From Pectobacterium araliae (GTDB taxonomy: Bacteria; Pseudomonadota; Gammaproteobacteria; Enterobacterales; Enterobacteriaceae): a DNA stretch of 64,000 nucleotides. Location of the stretch: the NCBI RefSeq assembly GCF_037076465.1, contig NZ_AP028908.1, positions 744,001 to 808,000 on the forward strand, given 5' to 3'. Below, piece after piece: positions 42,761-51,282 of this stretch. The position numbers and the translations under genes are program-made. The stretch's first letter is position 1, and each line of letters starts with the position of its first letter. Under the pieces are notes generated by a model. It saw only the letters and a program-made list of their open reading frames with translations, did no database searches and was not told where the DNA came from.

Positions 42761-44407
42761 ATGGAAATATTTTTTACGATTCTTATTTTGACCCTGGTTG
42801 TCTCCCTGTCTGGGGTGGTTACCCGTATTTTACCTTTTCAAATTCCTCTGCCTTTAATGCAAATTGCGCTGGGTGCCATTCTTGCCTGGCCCCAGTTCGG
42901 TTTGCATGTTGATTTCAATCCTGAGCTGTTCATGGTGCTTTTCATTCCGCCGCTGCTGTTTGCCGACGGCTGGAAAACGCCCACGCGTGAGTTCCTGAAG
43001 CACGGTCGAGAAATTATCGGTCTGGCGCTAGTTCTTGTTCTGATTACTGTGGTGGGCATCGGCTATTTTATCTACTGGATGGTGCCGGGGATGCCGCTGA
43101 TTGCCGCTTTCGCGTTGGCTGCAGTGCTGTCGCCGACCGATGCTGTCGCGCTGTCTGGCATTGTGGGAGAAGATCGCATTCCGAAAAAGCTGATGGGCAT
43201 TTTGCAGGGCGAAGCGTTGATGAACGATGCGTCAGGTCTGGTGTCGTTGAAGTTTGCCGTCGCGATTGCGATGGGCACCATGGTATTTACGGTGTCTGGT
43301 GCGACGCTGGAATTTATGCAGGTCGCGCTAGGTGGATTGCTGGCGGGCGTCGGCGTGACCTGGATATTCGGTAAATCGCTGCGCGTTATTAGTCGTTGGA
43401 GCGGTGATGATGCAGCAACGCAGATTGTGTTGCTGCTGCTGCTGCCTTTCGCGTCGTATCTGATTGCAGAACATATCGGCGTGTCGGGTATCCTGGCGGC
43501 AGTAGCGGCGGGGATGACCATCGGCCAGTCTGGTGTAATTCGTAGTGCGCCGTTAACGATGCGGATGCGTGCTAATGGCGTGTGGTCGATGCTGGAGTTT
43601 GTGTTCAACGGTATGGTGTTCATTATGCTGGGCTTGCAATTGCCGGACATTCTGGAAACCTCGGTTACGCAGGCGGAACTGGACCCAACGGTTGAAACCT
43701 GGATGCTGTTCACCGATATCGCGATCATCTATGGTGCCTTGCTGCTGCTACGTTTCAGTTGGCTGTGGGTGATGAAAACCTACAGTACGCATATCCAAAA
43801 GAAGCGCCCTATGGTCTTCGCCGAATTTTCCACGCGTGAATTGTGGATCGCGTCCTTTGCTGGCGTTCGAGGAGCGATTACGCTGGCGGGTGTATTGTCT
43901 ATTCCGCTGTTGCTCACTGACGGCACGGCGTTCCCGTCACGCTATCAGTTAGTGTTTATCGCTACGGGTGTCATTTTGTTTTCTCTGCTCTGTGGCGTAT
44001 TGGCGCTACCGTTTCTGCTGCGTGGCGTTGTGGTGGCGGACAAAGCGGCGCATGCCAAAGAAATCCGCATGGCGCGTATGGCCGTGGCGGAAGTGGCGAT
44101 CAAAAGCATGCACAAAATGGAGGAGCGTCTGGCAGCCGATCGAGAGGAAAATATTGATGAGCAGGTGCTGAAAGAAGTCAGCGCACGTGTCATCGGTAAT
44201 CTACGTCGGCGGCTAATTAATAAAGACGATCCTGAAAACGGTATGTTGATTGAGGATCTGGAGCGGCGTTTTCGCCTTACTGCACTGAATTCCGAGCGTG
44301 CGGAGCTGTATCACCTGCGTGCCACACAGCAGATCAGCAATGAAACATTGCAAAAAATGCTGCGCGATCTCGATCTGATGGAAGCACTTCTGATCGAAAA
44401 TGAATAA
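42761..44407 (+). CDS. yjcE: Na+/H+ antiporter, CPA1 family (YjcE-like)
   Basis: This is a monovalent cation:proton antiporter of 548 residues (E. coli YjcE 549). About 12 membrane spans cover residues 1-420; the transport-site motif LQGEALMNDASGLVSLKFAV contains the ND pair, and AALAAVLSPTDAVALSGIVG-like and SFAGVRGAITLAGVLSIPLL blocks are conserved. The C-terminal 120 residues are a cytosolic, helical tail (EERLAADREENIDEQVLKEV). It has its own terminator. Confidence 0.92.
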   Translation: MEIFFTILILTLVVSLSGVVTRILPFQIPLPLMQIALGAILAWPQFGLHVDFNPELFMVLFIPPLLFADGWKTPTREFLKHGREIIGLALVLVLITVVGIGYFIYWMVPGMPLIAAFALAAVLSPTDAVALSGIVGEDRIPKKLMGILQGEALMNDASGLVSLKFAVAIAMGTMVFTVSGATLEFMQVALGGLLAGVGVTWIFGKSLRVISRWSGDDAATQIVLLLLLPFASYLIAEHIGVSGILAAVAAGMTIGQSGVIRSAPLTMRMRANGVWSMLEFVFNGMVFIMLGLQLPDILETSVTQAELDPTVETWMLFTDIAIIYGALLLLRFSWLWVMKTYSTHIQKKRPMVFAEFSTRELWIASFAGVRGAITLAGVLSIPLLLTDGTAFPSRYQLVFIATGVILFSLLCGVLALPFLLRGVVVADKAAHAKEIRMARMAVAEVAIKSMHKMEERLAADREENIDEQVLKEVSARVIGNLRRRLINKDDPENGMLIEDLERRFRLTALNSERAELYHLRATQQISNETLQKMLRDLDLMEALLIENE

Positions 44408-44468
44408 TACGTAGTGAGGCGATCCCAGCTACTACGTTGATTTCTTTCTCTTCTCTTTCCTTTCTTTA

Positions 44469-44502
44469 CATCCCCCTTGCGTAAGCGATGGGGATGTTTT
44501 TT
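44469..44502 (+). terminator. Intrinsic terminator of the antiporter gene
   Basis: CATCCCC and GGGGATG pair, with further pairing inside, followed by TTTTTTAT. Confidence 0.88.
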
Positions 44503-44556
44503 ATACGCCGATGCTAAGAACGCCGTCATGCGATTGTAAACTGCTTGTCATCAAAT

Positions 44557-44575
44557 GATAATGATTGTTATTATC
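44557..44575. promoter_or_regulatory. Fur-box-like site upstream of the two-component system
   Basis: GATAATGATTGTTATTATC matches the 19-bp Fur box GATAATGATAATCATTATC at 16 positions. It lies about 205 bp before the response regulator gene. Confidence 0.6.
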
Positions 44576-44588
44576 TGTAGGATGATTC

Positions 44589-44638
44589 TCATAAATAGAA
44601 AGTTTAGACGTAGAGAAGTCATAAATAGGACGTTTAGA
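44589..44638. repeat. Two 20-bp direct repeats, 30-bp period
   Basis: TCATAAATAGAAAGTTTAGA (44589-44608) and TCATAAATAGGACGTTTAGA (44619-44638) differ at two positions and are spaced 30 bp start to start, close to three helical turns. They are a likely regulator-binding array upstream of the response regulator. Confidence 0.65.
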
Positions 44639-44780
44639 AACAAAAATCTCTGAAGTAAAAAACGGCCCGCGTGGTAGCAGAACCGTGTGGGGTGAATGGC
44701 TGTTTGAAGGACCAGATAAAAAATAAAGGCGTATTAACCCTAAATTAATGAGGGAAAAGTCGCATTTATAGGGGAACATT

Positions 44781-45491
44781 ATGCGTGTATTAGTGGTTGA
44801 TGATGATTCTGTGCTGTGCCATTGGCTGGGGTCTAAATTACATTCCCACGGCCATTCCTGTCGGATGGTGCACGATGGCGCACACGCATTAAAAGCGATC
44901 AAGGATGAGGTTTATGATGTCGTCCTGTTGGACAGAATGCTACCCATCATGGATGGATTTACGGTATTACGTGAACTACAAGGATCTCGTCATCCACCTA
45001 TTATGTTGCTCTCGGCTCTGGATCGTGATGTTGATCGTGTCATGGGATTAGAGCTTGGCGCGGAAGACTACCTCGGTAAACCTTTTAACTTTAATGAGCT
45101 TAGATTACGTCTGGATATTATGGCGCGGCGTAGTAAACGTCATACTGATAATCCTTCGATGCTAACGTTTGAAGATCTGCAACTTGATCGTATGCAACGT
45201 GTCGCATGGCGCGGTAGCAAACGTATCGATTTGACTGATAAAGAGATCAAATTACTGATTATATTGATGGAAAATCCAGGGCAGGCTATTACGCGTACAA
45301 TGTTGCTAGAGCGAGTCTGGGGCTACAATTTTGATCCGCAGACTAATCTTATCGATGTTCATATGTCAAAGCTGCGGGCGAAAATTGATAAAGGGTTCCC
45401 TCGTCCATTAATTAAAACGCTGAGAGCGATGGGCTATGCATTAGGCGCGGTAGATAAGGGTAAAATCGATGTTGGCAGCCACGCTGAATAA
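44781..45491 (+). CDS. OmpR-family response regulator
   Basis: This is a 236-residue two-component regulator. The receiver domain has the acidic triad start VVDDD (7-9), phosphoacceptor Asp51 in VVLLDRMLPIMDGF, and the Lys in GKPFNFNEL. The C-terminal winged helix contains LTDKEIKLLIILMENPGQAI and TNLIDVHMSKLRAKID. It overlaps the histidine kinase gene by 23 bases. It is placed between a Fur-like site/direct repeats and the Tad locus, so it may regulate itself and the pilus genes (inference). Confidence 0.9.
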   Translation: MRVLVVDDDSVLCHWLGSKLHSHGHSCRMVHDGAHALKAIKDEVYDVVLLDRMLPIMDGFTVLRELQGSRHPPIMLLSALDRDVDRVMGLELGAEDYLGKPFNFNELRLRLDIMARRSKRHTDNPSMLTFEDLQLDRMQRVAWRGSKRIDLTDKEIKLLIILMENPGQAITRTMLLERVWGYNFDPQTNLIDVHMSKLRAKIDKGFPRPLIKTLRAMGYALGAVDKGKIDVGSHAE

Positions 45492-46983
45492 AATAAAAAT
45501 AAAGAGGCTGGGGCAGCGCTGGCAGATAAAAATAAAACATTGGCAATTACTTGGGGCAAGCCAATATCCTGGCTTCTTATGCACCTCTAATTTTCGTCAG
45601 GCAATAACCATTGTTTTTCTGTTCTTATTAATGATGCTGATGTGTATTGTTGGCTTCAGCTCATTAAGTGAAACATTGATTAGAACGCATGTTCGCGAAG
45701 TTATTCTGGGTAATATTTACGATTACTCAATGCAGTCGCATTTAACAAATGCCGATAGCCTGATTACGCAATTGCGGCAGGATAATCGCGCGAATGGGGA
45801 TGAATTACCGCTGTTTCTGGTGATGAATAAAGACGGTGATATTCTGTATCATAATCATCCTCTAAGGGCGCATCCTCTAAGAACGTCTTCTTTAAAGGCT
45901 CTTCCTCTCAACATGCATCCTCTGGAAATGCGACAACATACCGATTGCCAGATGGACGTCATCTGTCTCAAGGCCGAAATTTCCAGCCCGGACGATCCTA
46001 ATCTGATTGGTTTGTCTGTCATGTTAGTTGACGGAGGCGTGCTGTTTACCGCGTACAACATTCGACCTATGTTAGAGCGGGTGAGAACGATTCCGCTGGT
46101 CGCAGGGGCTGGACTGTTTATTGTGCTGCTTTTCTGCCTGTTCGTCAGTCGCCATTTCAGCTTACGTAGCTTACGTAGTGTGGAGAAAATCCGCACGGCC
46201 TTACATCGCTACAGCAGTGGTGAGCAGCAGGTGCGTATGCCGCTGTCGCCTTACGATGATGATTTTGACAGCCTGAGCGCTGATATTAACCAGAATCTGG
46301 AGCGTATTGAGCGCCTGATGGAGCAGGTGCGCAACACATCGAGCCATGTTGCACACGAACTGCGAACGCCGTTGACGCATTTACAAAACCGCCTGTTCAA
46401 CCTGACGGAGCGCACAGGGTTGGATAACGATATTCGTGACGAATTGAATCTGGCGGTGGACGAGGTGCATAAAATCCTCGGGCTGTTCCGCACCGTGATG
46501 CGTATCGGTGAAATTGAAAGCGGGCGCTGCGTGCACCAGTTTGAAAATATTGAAGCGCGCCAACTGCTGGAAGAAATTGCCGAATATTATCAACCGCTGG
46601 CGGAAGCGCGGGGTTGCCAACTGAAAATTGAAATCAAGTCAGGCATCCAACTCTTCGGCGATCGGGCGCTACTGTTTCAGGCTCTGGCGAATCTGGTGGA
46701 GAACGCGCTGAAATACGCGGCTCAGGGAAAATACATCACCTTGAGCGTGACGCTTTACCGCGGTTGGATTGCGCTGAGCGTCGCTGACCGAGGACCGGGC
46801 ATTCCGCCTGCACTTCATGCTAAAGCGTTACAGCGTTTTCAACGACTGGATACCTGGTTTCAGTCCGGTTATGGACTGGGACTCTCTTTGGTTCAGGCGA
46901 TTACTGACCTACATGGTGGAAAACTTTATCTGGATTCCTCCGAGCCGGGTTTGAACGTCTACCTCTGCCTTAACCGCTGTTAA
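45469..46983 (+). CDS. Sensor histidine kinase with pentapeptide repeats in the periplasmic domain
   Basis: This is a 504-residue membrane kinase. TM1 is about residues 45-65, a periplasmic sensor region spans about 70-200, and TM2 (PLVAGAGLFIVLLFCLFVSR) precedes a HAMP-like segment. The phosphoacceptor His296 lies in SSHVAHELRTPLTHL. ATPase boxes are NLVENALKYAA (N), ADRGPGIPP (G1) and GYGLGLSLVQAI (G2). Residues 130-154 are five tandem pentapeptides (HPLRA HPLRT SSLKA LPLNM HPLEM), encoded by five 15-bp units. It overlaps the response regulator gene. Confidence 0.9.
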   Translation: MLAATLNKIKIKRLGQRWQIKIKHWQLLGASQYPGFLCTSNFRQAITIVFLFLLMMLMCIVGFSSLSETLIRTHVREVILGNIYDYSMQSHLTNADSLITQLRQDNRANGDELPLFLVMNKDGDILYHNHPLRAHPLRTSSLKALPLNMHPLEMRQHTDCQMDVICLKAEISSPDDPNLIGLSVMLVDGGVLFTAYNIRPMLERVRTIPLVAGAGLFIVLLFCLFVSRHFSLRSLRSVEKIRTALHRYSSGEQQVRMPLSPYDDDFDSLSADINQNLERIERLMEQVRNTSSHVAHELRTPLTHLQNRLFNLTERTGLDNDIRDELNLAVDEVHKILGLFRTVMRIGEIESGRCVHQFENIEARQLLEEIAEYYQPLAEARGCQLKIEIKSGIQLFGDRALLFQALANLVENALKYAAQGKYITLSVTLYRGWIALSVADRGPGIPPALHAKALQRFQRLDTWFQSGYGLGLSLVQAITDLHGGKLYLDSSEPGLNVYLCLNRC

Positions 46984-47290
46984 TCCATTTGTTGGCTAAT
47001 ACCCTGTGCAGTAAGCGATCACATCCTGCTTGGAATGATGCATCTCTCCCGATTTTTTATGAATATCCCTGCAAAAAACATGAATATTTATTAGTTTTTT
47101 CGGTAAGTGAATGGTGTGTTAGTTATTGATTTATATTGATAATTTATTAAATTGAAAGATTAACGAATATTAATGTTCTGCTGCTTGCGGTGCTTGATAA
47201 TAAGTCTCATTATTAATCTTATTATCATCATGGCTCCCCCGATTTCCAAGTAGGCCATGATTTCTTTGGCGGCTGATAGAGAATCTTTCC
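46984..47290. promoter_or_regulatory. Upstream region of the flp/tad locus
   Basis: About 300 AT-rich bases separate the kinase from flp. They contain the inverted repeat at 47196-47226. ATGAATAT occurs twice near 47058 and 47089. A promoter for the abundant pilin is expected here but was not pinned down. Confidence 0.45.
47196..47226. promoter_or_regulatory. Inverted repeat upstream of flp
   Basis: GATAATAAG and CTTATTATC are perfect 9-bp inverted repeats with a 13-base spacer, 65 bp before the flp start. The GATAAT/ATTATC halves recall Fur-type hexamers. Confidence 0.5.
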
Positions 47291-47515
47291 ATGAAAAACA
47301 TGAAAACAACATTACGTTCTTTCCTGCGTGACGAAAGCGGTGTAACGGCAATCGAATACGGCATCCTCGCGGCGGCAATGGCGGCGGCCATCGGCGCTAT
47401 TTTCGGCGGCGACGGCATCTTCGTGAAAGCGCTGAATGAAAAATTCACCCAAATCGCCGATCAGATTACTGGCACGGGTACGACGGGCAGTGGTTCATCC
47501 GGCGCAGCGAAATAA
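47291..47515 (+). CDS. flp: Flp major pilin
   Basis: This is a type IVb Flp prepilin of 74 residues. The leader FLRDESG is cut before VTAIEYGILAAAMAAAIGAI, with Glu at +5 and Tyr at +6 as required for Flp processing and assembly. A Gly/Ser/Thr-rich tail (GTGTTGSGSSGAAK) ends the protein. It is the first gene of the Tad locus. ATG 47291 is used; ATG 47300 is possible. Confidence 0.95.
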   Translation: MKNMKTTLRSFLRDESGVTAIEYGILAAAMAAAIGAIFGGDGIFVKALNEKFTQIADQITGTGTTGSGSSGAAK

Positions 47516-47525
47516 CTCACGCGAG

Positions 47526-48077
47526 ATGACGGATTACACGCACTGGTTGCAGATCGCACTATTGGTTGGGTGCTTGCTGTGGTGCATCAGCACCGATCTG
47601 TTAGTACGAAAAATTACCAATCAGGCGGTATTGATTTTATTGCTGGGCTGGCTGTTCTTCAGCGCTTTACATGTCCTGCAATCCGGTGCGTTAGATATGA
47701 CGGCATTACGGAAAATGCTGTGGGCGTTGCCCGGAGCGACAGTCGTTCTGGTTGTGGGATTTTTACTTTTCCTCACAGGCAGATTAGGTGCCGGGGATGT
47801 GAAGTTGATGAGTGTGCTGTGCCTGTGGGTTGGGCAAGGGCACCAGATCGTTTTCGTCATGGTAACGGCACTGGCTGGCGGTGTTTTGGCACTAAGTCTA
47901 CCGCTGCTGAATACCGTCCCGACAGCGGTGGCGTTGGGCATCCAAACCACTAACCGGATATTCAAGAGTCGGTTGCCTATGCCACCCGCGTTGCCCGCCG
48001 ATCTTTCTCAAGGCATACCTTACGGTGTCGCGATTGCATTTGGCGCGATATATGTCCTGATTTTTCCTTTGTTTTAA
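47526..48077 (+). CDS. tadV: Flp prepilin peptidase (TadV/CpaA)
   Basis: This is an A24-family aspartic membrane peptidase of 183 residues that processes Flp and the TadE/F pseudopilins. The two catalytic aspartates are in CISTDLLVRKITN and GRLGAGDVKLMSVL (GDVK). About five to six membrane spans are visible. It starts 10 bases after flp. Confidence 0.9.
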   Translation: MTDYTHWLQIALLVGCLLWCISTDLLVRKITNQAVLILLLGWLFFSALHVLQSGALDMTALRKMLWALPGATVVLVVGFLLFLTGRLGAGDVKLMSVLCLWVGQGHQIVFVMVTALAGGVLALSLPLLNTVPTAVALGIQTTNRIFKSRLPMPPALPADLSQGIPYGVAIAFGAIYVLIFPLF

Positions 48078-48123
48078 TTCCGTCGCAGCTTTAAGACACA
48101 CACGCTAGGGTAGGCCAGTTGAA

Positions 48124-49059
48124 ATGAAAGTGAACTCTACATACGTACTGTCAGGCGCGCTCGTTCTGGCAGGTATTGTTGCGTTGATGGTACGCAGCCA
48201 CCTCTCTTCTGCACCCCCACCGCCACCTCCGGTCGTTGTTAAAGCACCAGAAAAAACAGCTGTTTTGGTGGCGGCGAAAGATCTGCATCCCGGTGATTTT
48301 ATCAGTGCTGAGTCACTGCGCTGGGAAGAAACGGATAAACCAGTTTCCCGCACATTCAACTTTGTTCGCGGTAAAGACAGCCAATCACTGCTACTTGGTG
48401 CAACGCTGCGTGAAACCGTGACAGAAGGTTCCGCACTGACGAGTAACGTGCTGGTGAAGCCGAATGAACCAGGTTTTGTTGCCGCCGTACTGAGTAAAGG
48501 GATGCGCGCTATTTCTGTTCCCACCAGCGCGCTTGCCAGCAATGCCGGTTTAGTGACGCCAAATGATCGTGTTGATGTGATCCTCAGCATGAAACGAGAC
48601 GATCAGTCCGAGTTACCACCAAGCCGTACTCAACCCGTGGTCATGCCGCTGCTGGCATCACAAACCATTGTGCGTGATATACGCGTGTTGGCGCTGAACG
48701 ATAAAACCATTTCTCCTATTTACCCGCGAGCAGACGATGCGGTGATTGATGCCGCAGCCAAAAGCCGTGAGTCTGCCGCAGGCTCTCGTTCGCGTTCCGC
48801 TACCTACCAAACCGTTACGCTGGAAGTGACGCCGCAGCAGGCTGAAGCGCTGGCCGTTGCCAAAGAACTGGGCATTCTGCATTTGGCGTTGCGCAGTGCC
48901 GAGCAGGGTGATGCAGTCGATCCAGCGACAGGGCGACCGCATGTGACCACTGTGCCAGTAGCGACCGATATCTACGGGGTGTTATCAGCAGGTTCTGGTC
49001 ACAAGGTAAAAGTCTATCGCGGTGAACAAAAAGACGTGGTGACGTTCCCCTCCCGATAG
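48124..49059 (+). CDS. rcpC: Flp pilus assembly protein RcpC/CpaB
   Basis: This is a periplasmic, N-terminally anchored protein of 311 residues. After one membrane helix (VLSGALVLAGIVALMV) and a proline stretch comes a SAF-type domain (VAAKDLHPGDFISAESLRWE) and the RcpC block (LSKGMRAISVPTSALASNAG, LVTPNDRVDVILSM). It supports the RcpA secretin channel. Part of the tad operon. Confidence 0.9.
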   Translation: MKVNSTYVLSGALVLAGIVALMVRSHLSSAPPPPPPVVVKAPEKTAVLVAAKDLHPGDFISAESLRWEETDKPVSRTFNFVRGKDSQSLLLGATLRETVTEGSALTSNVLVKPNEPGFVAAVLSKGMRAISVPTSALASNAGLVTPNDRVDVILSMKRDDQSELPPSRTQPVVMPLLASQTIVRDIRVLALNDKTISPIYPRADDAVIDAAAKSRESAAGSRSRSATYQTVTLEVTPQQAEALAVAKELGILHLALRSAEQGDAVDPATGRPHVTTVPVATDIYGVLSAGSGHKVKVYRGEQKDVVTFPSR

Positions 49060-49139
49060 GACGAACACGTAATCTGACAGCCTGCGGAAAGCCGTGCGCT
49101 GATCATGGAAAAATAAAGCCCATTACGGAAATTAAGTAA

Positions 49140-50561
49140 ATGACGATGTTTTCGCTGTTTTTGAAATCAGATGCTCGGGGAACGTGCAAACGGTTGCTGG
49201 TTGCCAGCCTGTTAAGTACAGCCTTGCCTGTTATGCTGATGTTGCCTGCCGCCACGCAGGCTGCCGGGGTGTCTGAAGTGGCTGAAACCAATGTGGTGCA
49301 CCTGACCGTGCATCAGGGGCGGTTACTCCAGCTCGATGCGCTGCCGGACAGCGTGCTGGTGGCCGATCCGAATATTGCCAGTTTTGAACTGCCTTCACCG
49401 GGTAATCTGTTTGTCTACGCTAAAAGCGTCGGCACCACTACGCTCTATGCAATGGATGAAAATGGCAATGTTATCAACGCCATTCGTCTGGTGTCCGAGC
49501 ATGATTTGAAAGCATTGGGTGAACGCATGAAGCGTGAATTCCCCGGTGCGGATATCCAACTGGAAGCCTCGATTCCCAGCGGCGTGATTGTGCGCGGTAG
49601 CGTTGATACTCCGCAGGACGCCAAGCGCGTTATCGACAGTATACAGGCGTACATCAGCGCGTCGTCAAACGGTGCACAGGGTGGCGGTGGCGAGAAATTG
49701 CCGGGTTCCAGTGAATCCTCCGGCAAAGTGATCAACCAGCTCAAAATCAAAACGCCTTCGCAAATCAACATTCAGGTGCGCGTGGTGGAAGTGTCTCGCA
49801 AGTTAACCAGCGAACTGGGCTTCAACTGGGCGGCTTCCCTGAGCACCGGTAGCGGCAACATGACCGCAGGCAGTGGCTCGCGCCTTAACCTGTTCAATGC
49901 CACGACGGGGAGATTTGCTAACCCAACGGATGCGGGCTTCCTGAACTTTGGTCGCTCCAGACTGAGTGGGTTGTTAACCGCCATGAACCAACAGGGCATG
50001 GCAACGGTATTGGCCGAGCCAAACCTGACGGCGATGTCAGGGGAAACCGCGGCATTTGCCGCGGGCGGTGAAGTGCCGATCGTCTTGATCACCAATAACA
50101 GCGTCAGCATCGATTATAAATCTTACGGTGTCATTCTGCGCATGACGCCGACGCTGCTGTCTGCCAACCGCATCAGTCTGCACATTGCGCCCGAAGTCAG
50201 TGAGCTAACCGAAGTGGGTTCTGTACAGTTGGAAGGCGGATCGCGTATTCCGGCCTTAACGGTACGTCGTGCGGATACCACAGTAGAACTGGCCAGCGGA
50301 CAAAGTTTCGCCCTGGCAGGGATGCTGCGTAGTGCGGGGAGCCAGACGATCAATGGCGTTCCTGGGTTGAGCAGTGTTCCGATGTTTGGTCGCCTGTTTG
50401 AAAGCGAGGCCACCAGTCAGGAAGAAACGGAGCTGGTGATTATCGCGACCGCTTATGTGGTTGAACCCGTCAATGCTGGCGATCTTCAGACGCCGGGACA
50501 AGGCGTAAAAATGCTGGATTCGTCCATGCCACGTTCTGCATCTGTCGGCTATCTCTACTGA
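49140..50561 (+). CDS. rcpA: Flp pilus outer-membrane secretin RcpA/CpaC
   Basis: This is a type II/III-secretin-family channel of 473 residues. It has a signal peptide (LLSTALPVMLMLPAATQAAG), a pilus-formation N-terminal domain (HQGRLLQLDALPDSVLVADP), a BON-like segment (DIQLEASIPSGVIVRGSVDT) and a C-terminal secretin domain (MATVLAEPNLTAMSGETAAF, PALTVRRADTTVELASGQSF). It forms the outer-membrane pore for the Flp pilus. Confidence 0.93.
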   Translation: MTMFSLFLKSDARGTCKRLLVASLLSTALPVMLMLPAATQAAGVSEVAETNVVHLTVHQGRLLQLDALPDSVLVADPNIASFELPSPGNLFVYAKSVGTTTLYAMDENGNVINAIRLVSEHDLKALGERMKREFPGADIQLEASIPSGVIVRGSVDTPQDAKRVIDSIQAYISASSNGAQGGGGEKLPGSSESSGKVINQLKIKTPSQINIQVRVVEVSRKLTSELGFNWAASLSTGSGNMTAGSGSRLNLFNATTGRFANPTDAGFLNFGRSRLSGLLTAMNQQGMATVLAEPNLTAMSGETAAFAAGGEVPIVLITNNSVSIDYKSYGVILRMTPTLLSANRISLHIAPEVSELTEVGSVQLEGGSRIPALTVRRADTTVELASGQSFALAGMLRSAGSQTINGVPGLSSVPMFGRLFESEATSQEETELVIIATAYVVEPVNAGDLQTPGQGVKMLDSSMPRSASVGYLY

Positions 50562-50581
50562 GTCCACGAGGGGCAATAAAC

Positions 50582-51268
50582 ATGAACACGATTAACAACA
50601 ATCAGCCTCCGTTCCGCCCGCTGCACATACGTGTCGCAGTGCTTACCGCCGTTTTTCTGCTGGCAGGATGCGGATGGAATAAGCCGATTAATGATGTACG
50701 TATGCAGCGTTTTGACCAGCCTGGACTTCAACCGATCGCCGTGCAGCCTTCATCGGTGTCGGTGCCGCTATTGGTTGCACCAAACGGGCGAGGCTTCCTC
50801 CCTGAATCCCTAAAACAGCTCAATATCATGTTGAAGGATCAGGGGCGGCTTTCCGCACAGACGCTGACGCTGATCCCGCACAGCGCGAGCGGCGAGCAGA
50901 TGGCCGGGCGACTGGCGACCGTGCTGAAAAACGCCGGTGCTAATGCACAGAATGTGAAGCAGATGCACCGTTCTACGGCGAGTGGACAGAATGGCGATGT
51001 GGAAGTGATCTCCGAAGCACTGGTAGTCAAAACCACTCGCTGCGCGATCAATGACCCAAATCAACTGATGGTGAAGCCCTATGAGGCGATTGGTTCTCTC
51101 GGCTGCGCCACGCAAAACAATCTGGCGATGATGGTCGCCGAACCTCGCGATCTGATTCAGGCGAAAGCGCTGGATGCTGCGGATGGCGTGGCGGCGGTCA
51201 ATAGCATTGAACGCTATCACAAAGATGAAGTGAAAGAGCTCATCGACATTAACTTTGAAGAAGATTAA
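50582..51268 (+). CDS. cpaD: Flp pilus lipoprotein, CpaD family
   Basis: This is an outer-membrane lipoprotein of 228 residues with lipobox FLLAGC. The CpaD signature AIGSLGCATQNNLAMMVAEP, RDL is near residue 175, and an OmpA-like/SPOR-like region (LTLIPHSASGEQMAGRLATV) precedes it. GAGGGG precedes the ATG. It works with the RcpA secretin. Confidence 0.88.
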   Translation: MNTINNNQPPFRPLHIRVAVLTAVFLLAGCGWNKPINDVRMQRFDQPGLQPIAVQPSSVSVPLLVAPNGRGFLPESLKQLNIMLKDQGRLSAQTLTLIPHSASGEQMAGRLATVLKNAGANAQNVKQMHRSTASGQNGDVEVISEALVVKTTRCAINDPNQLMVKPYEAIGSLGCATQNNLAMMVAEPRDLIQAKALDAADGVAAVNSIERYHKDEVKELIDINFEED

Positions 51269-51282
51269 GGGCGTGACATTCC

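Noticed and set aside
45856..45930. Possible CRISPR-like array
   Set aside because: The units are contiguous 15-bp coding repeats without spacers inside the histidine kinase; no CRISPR array or cas gene was seen anywhere in the window.
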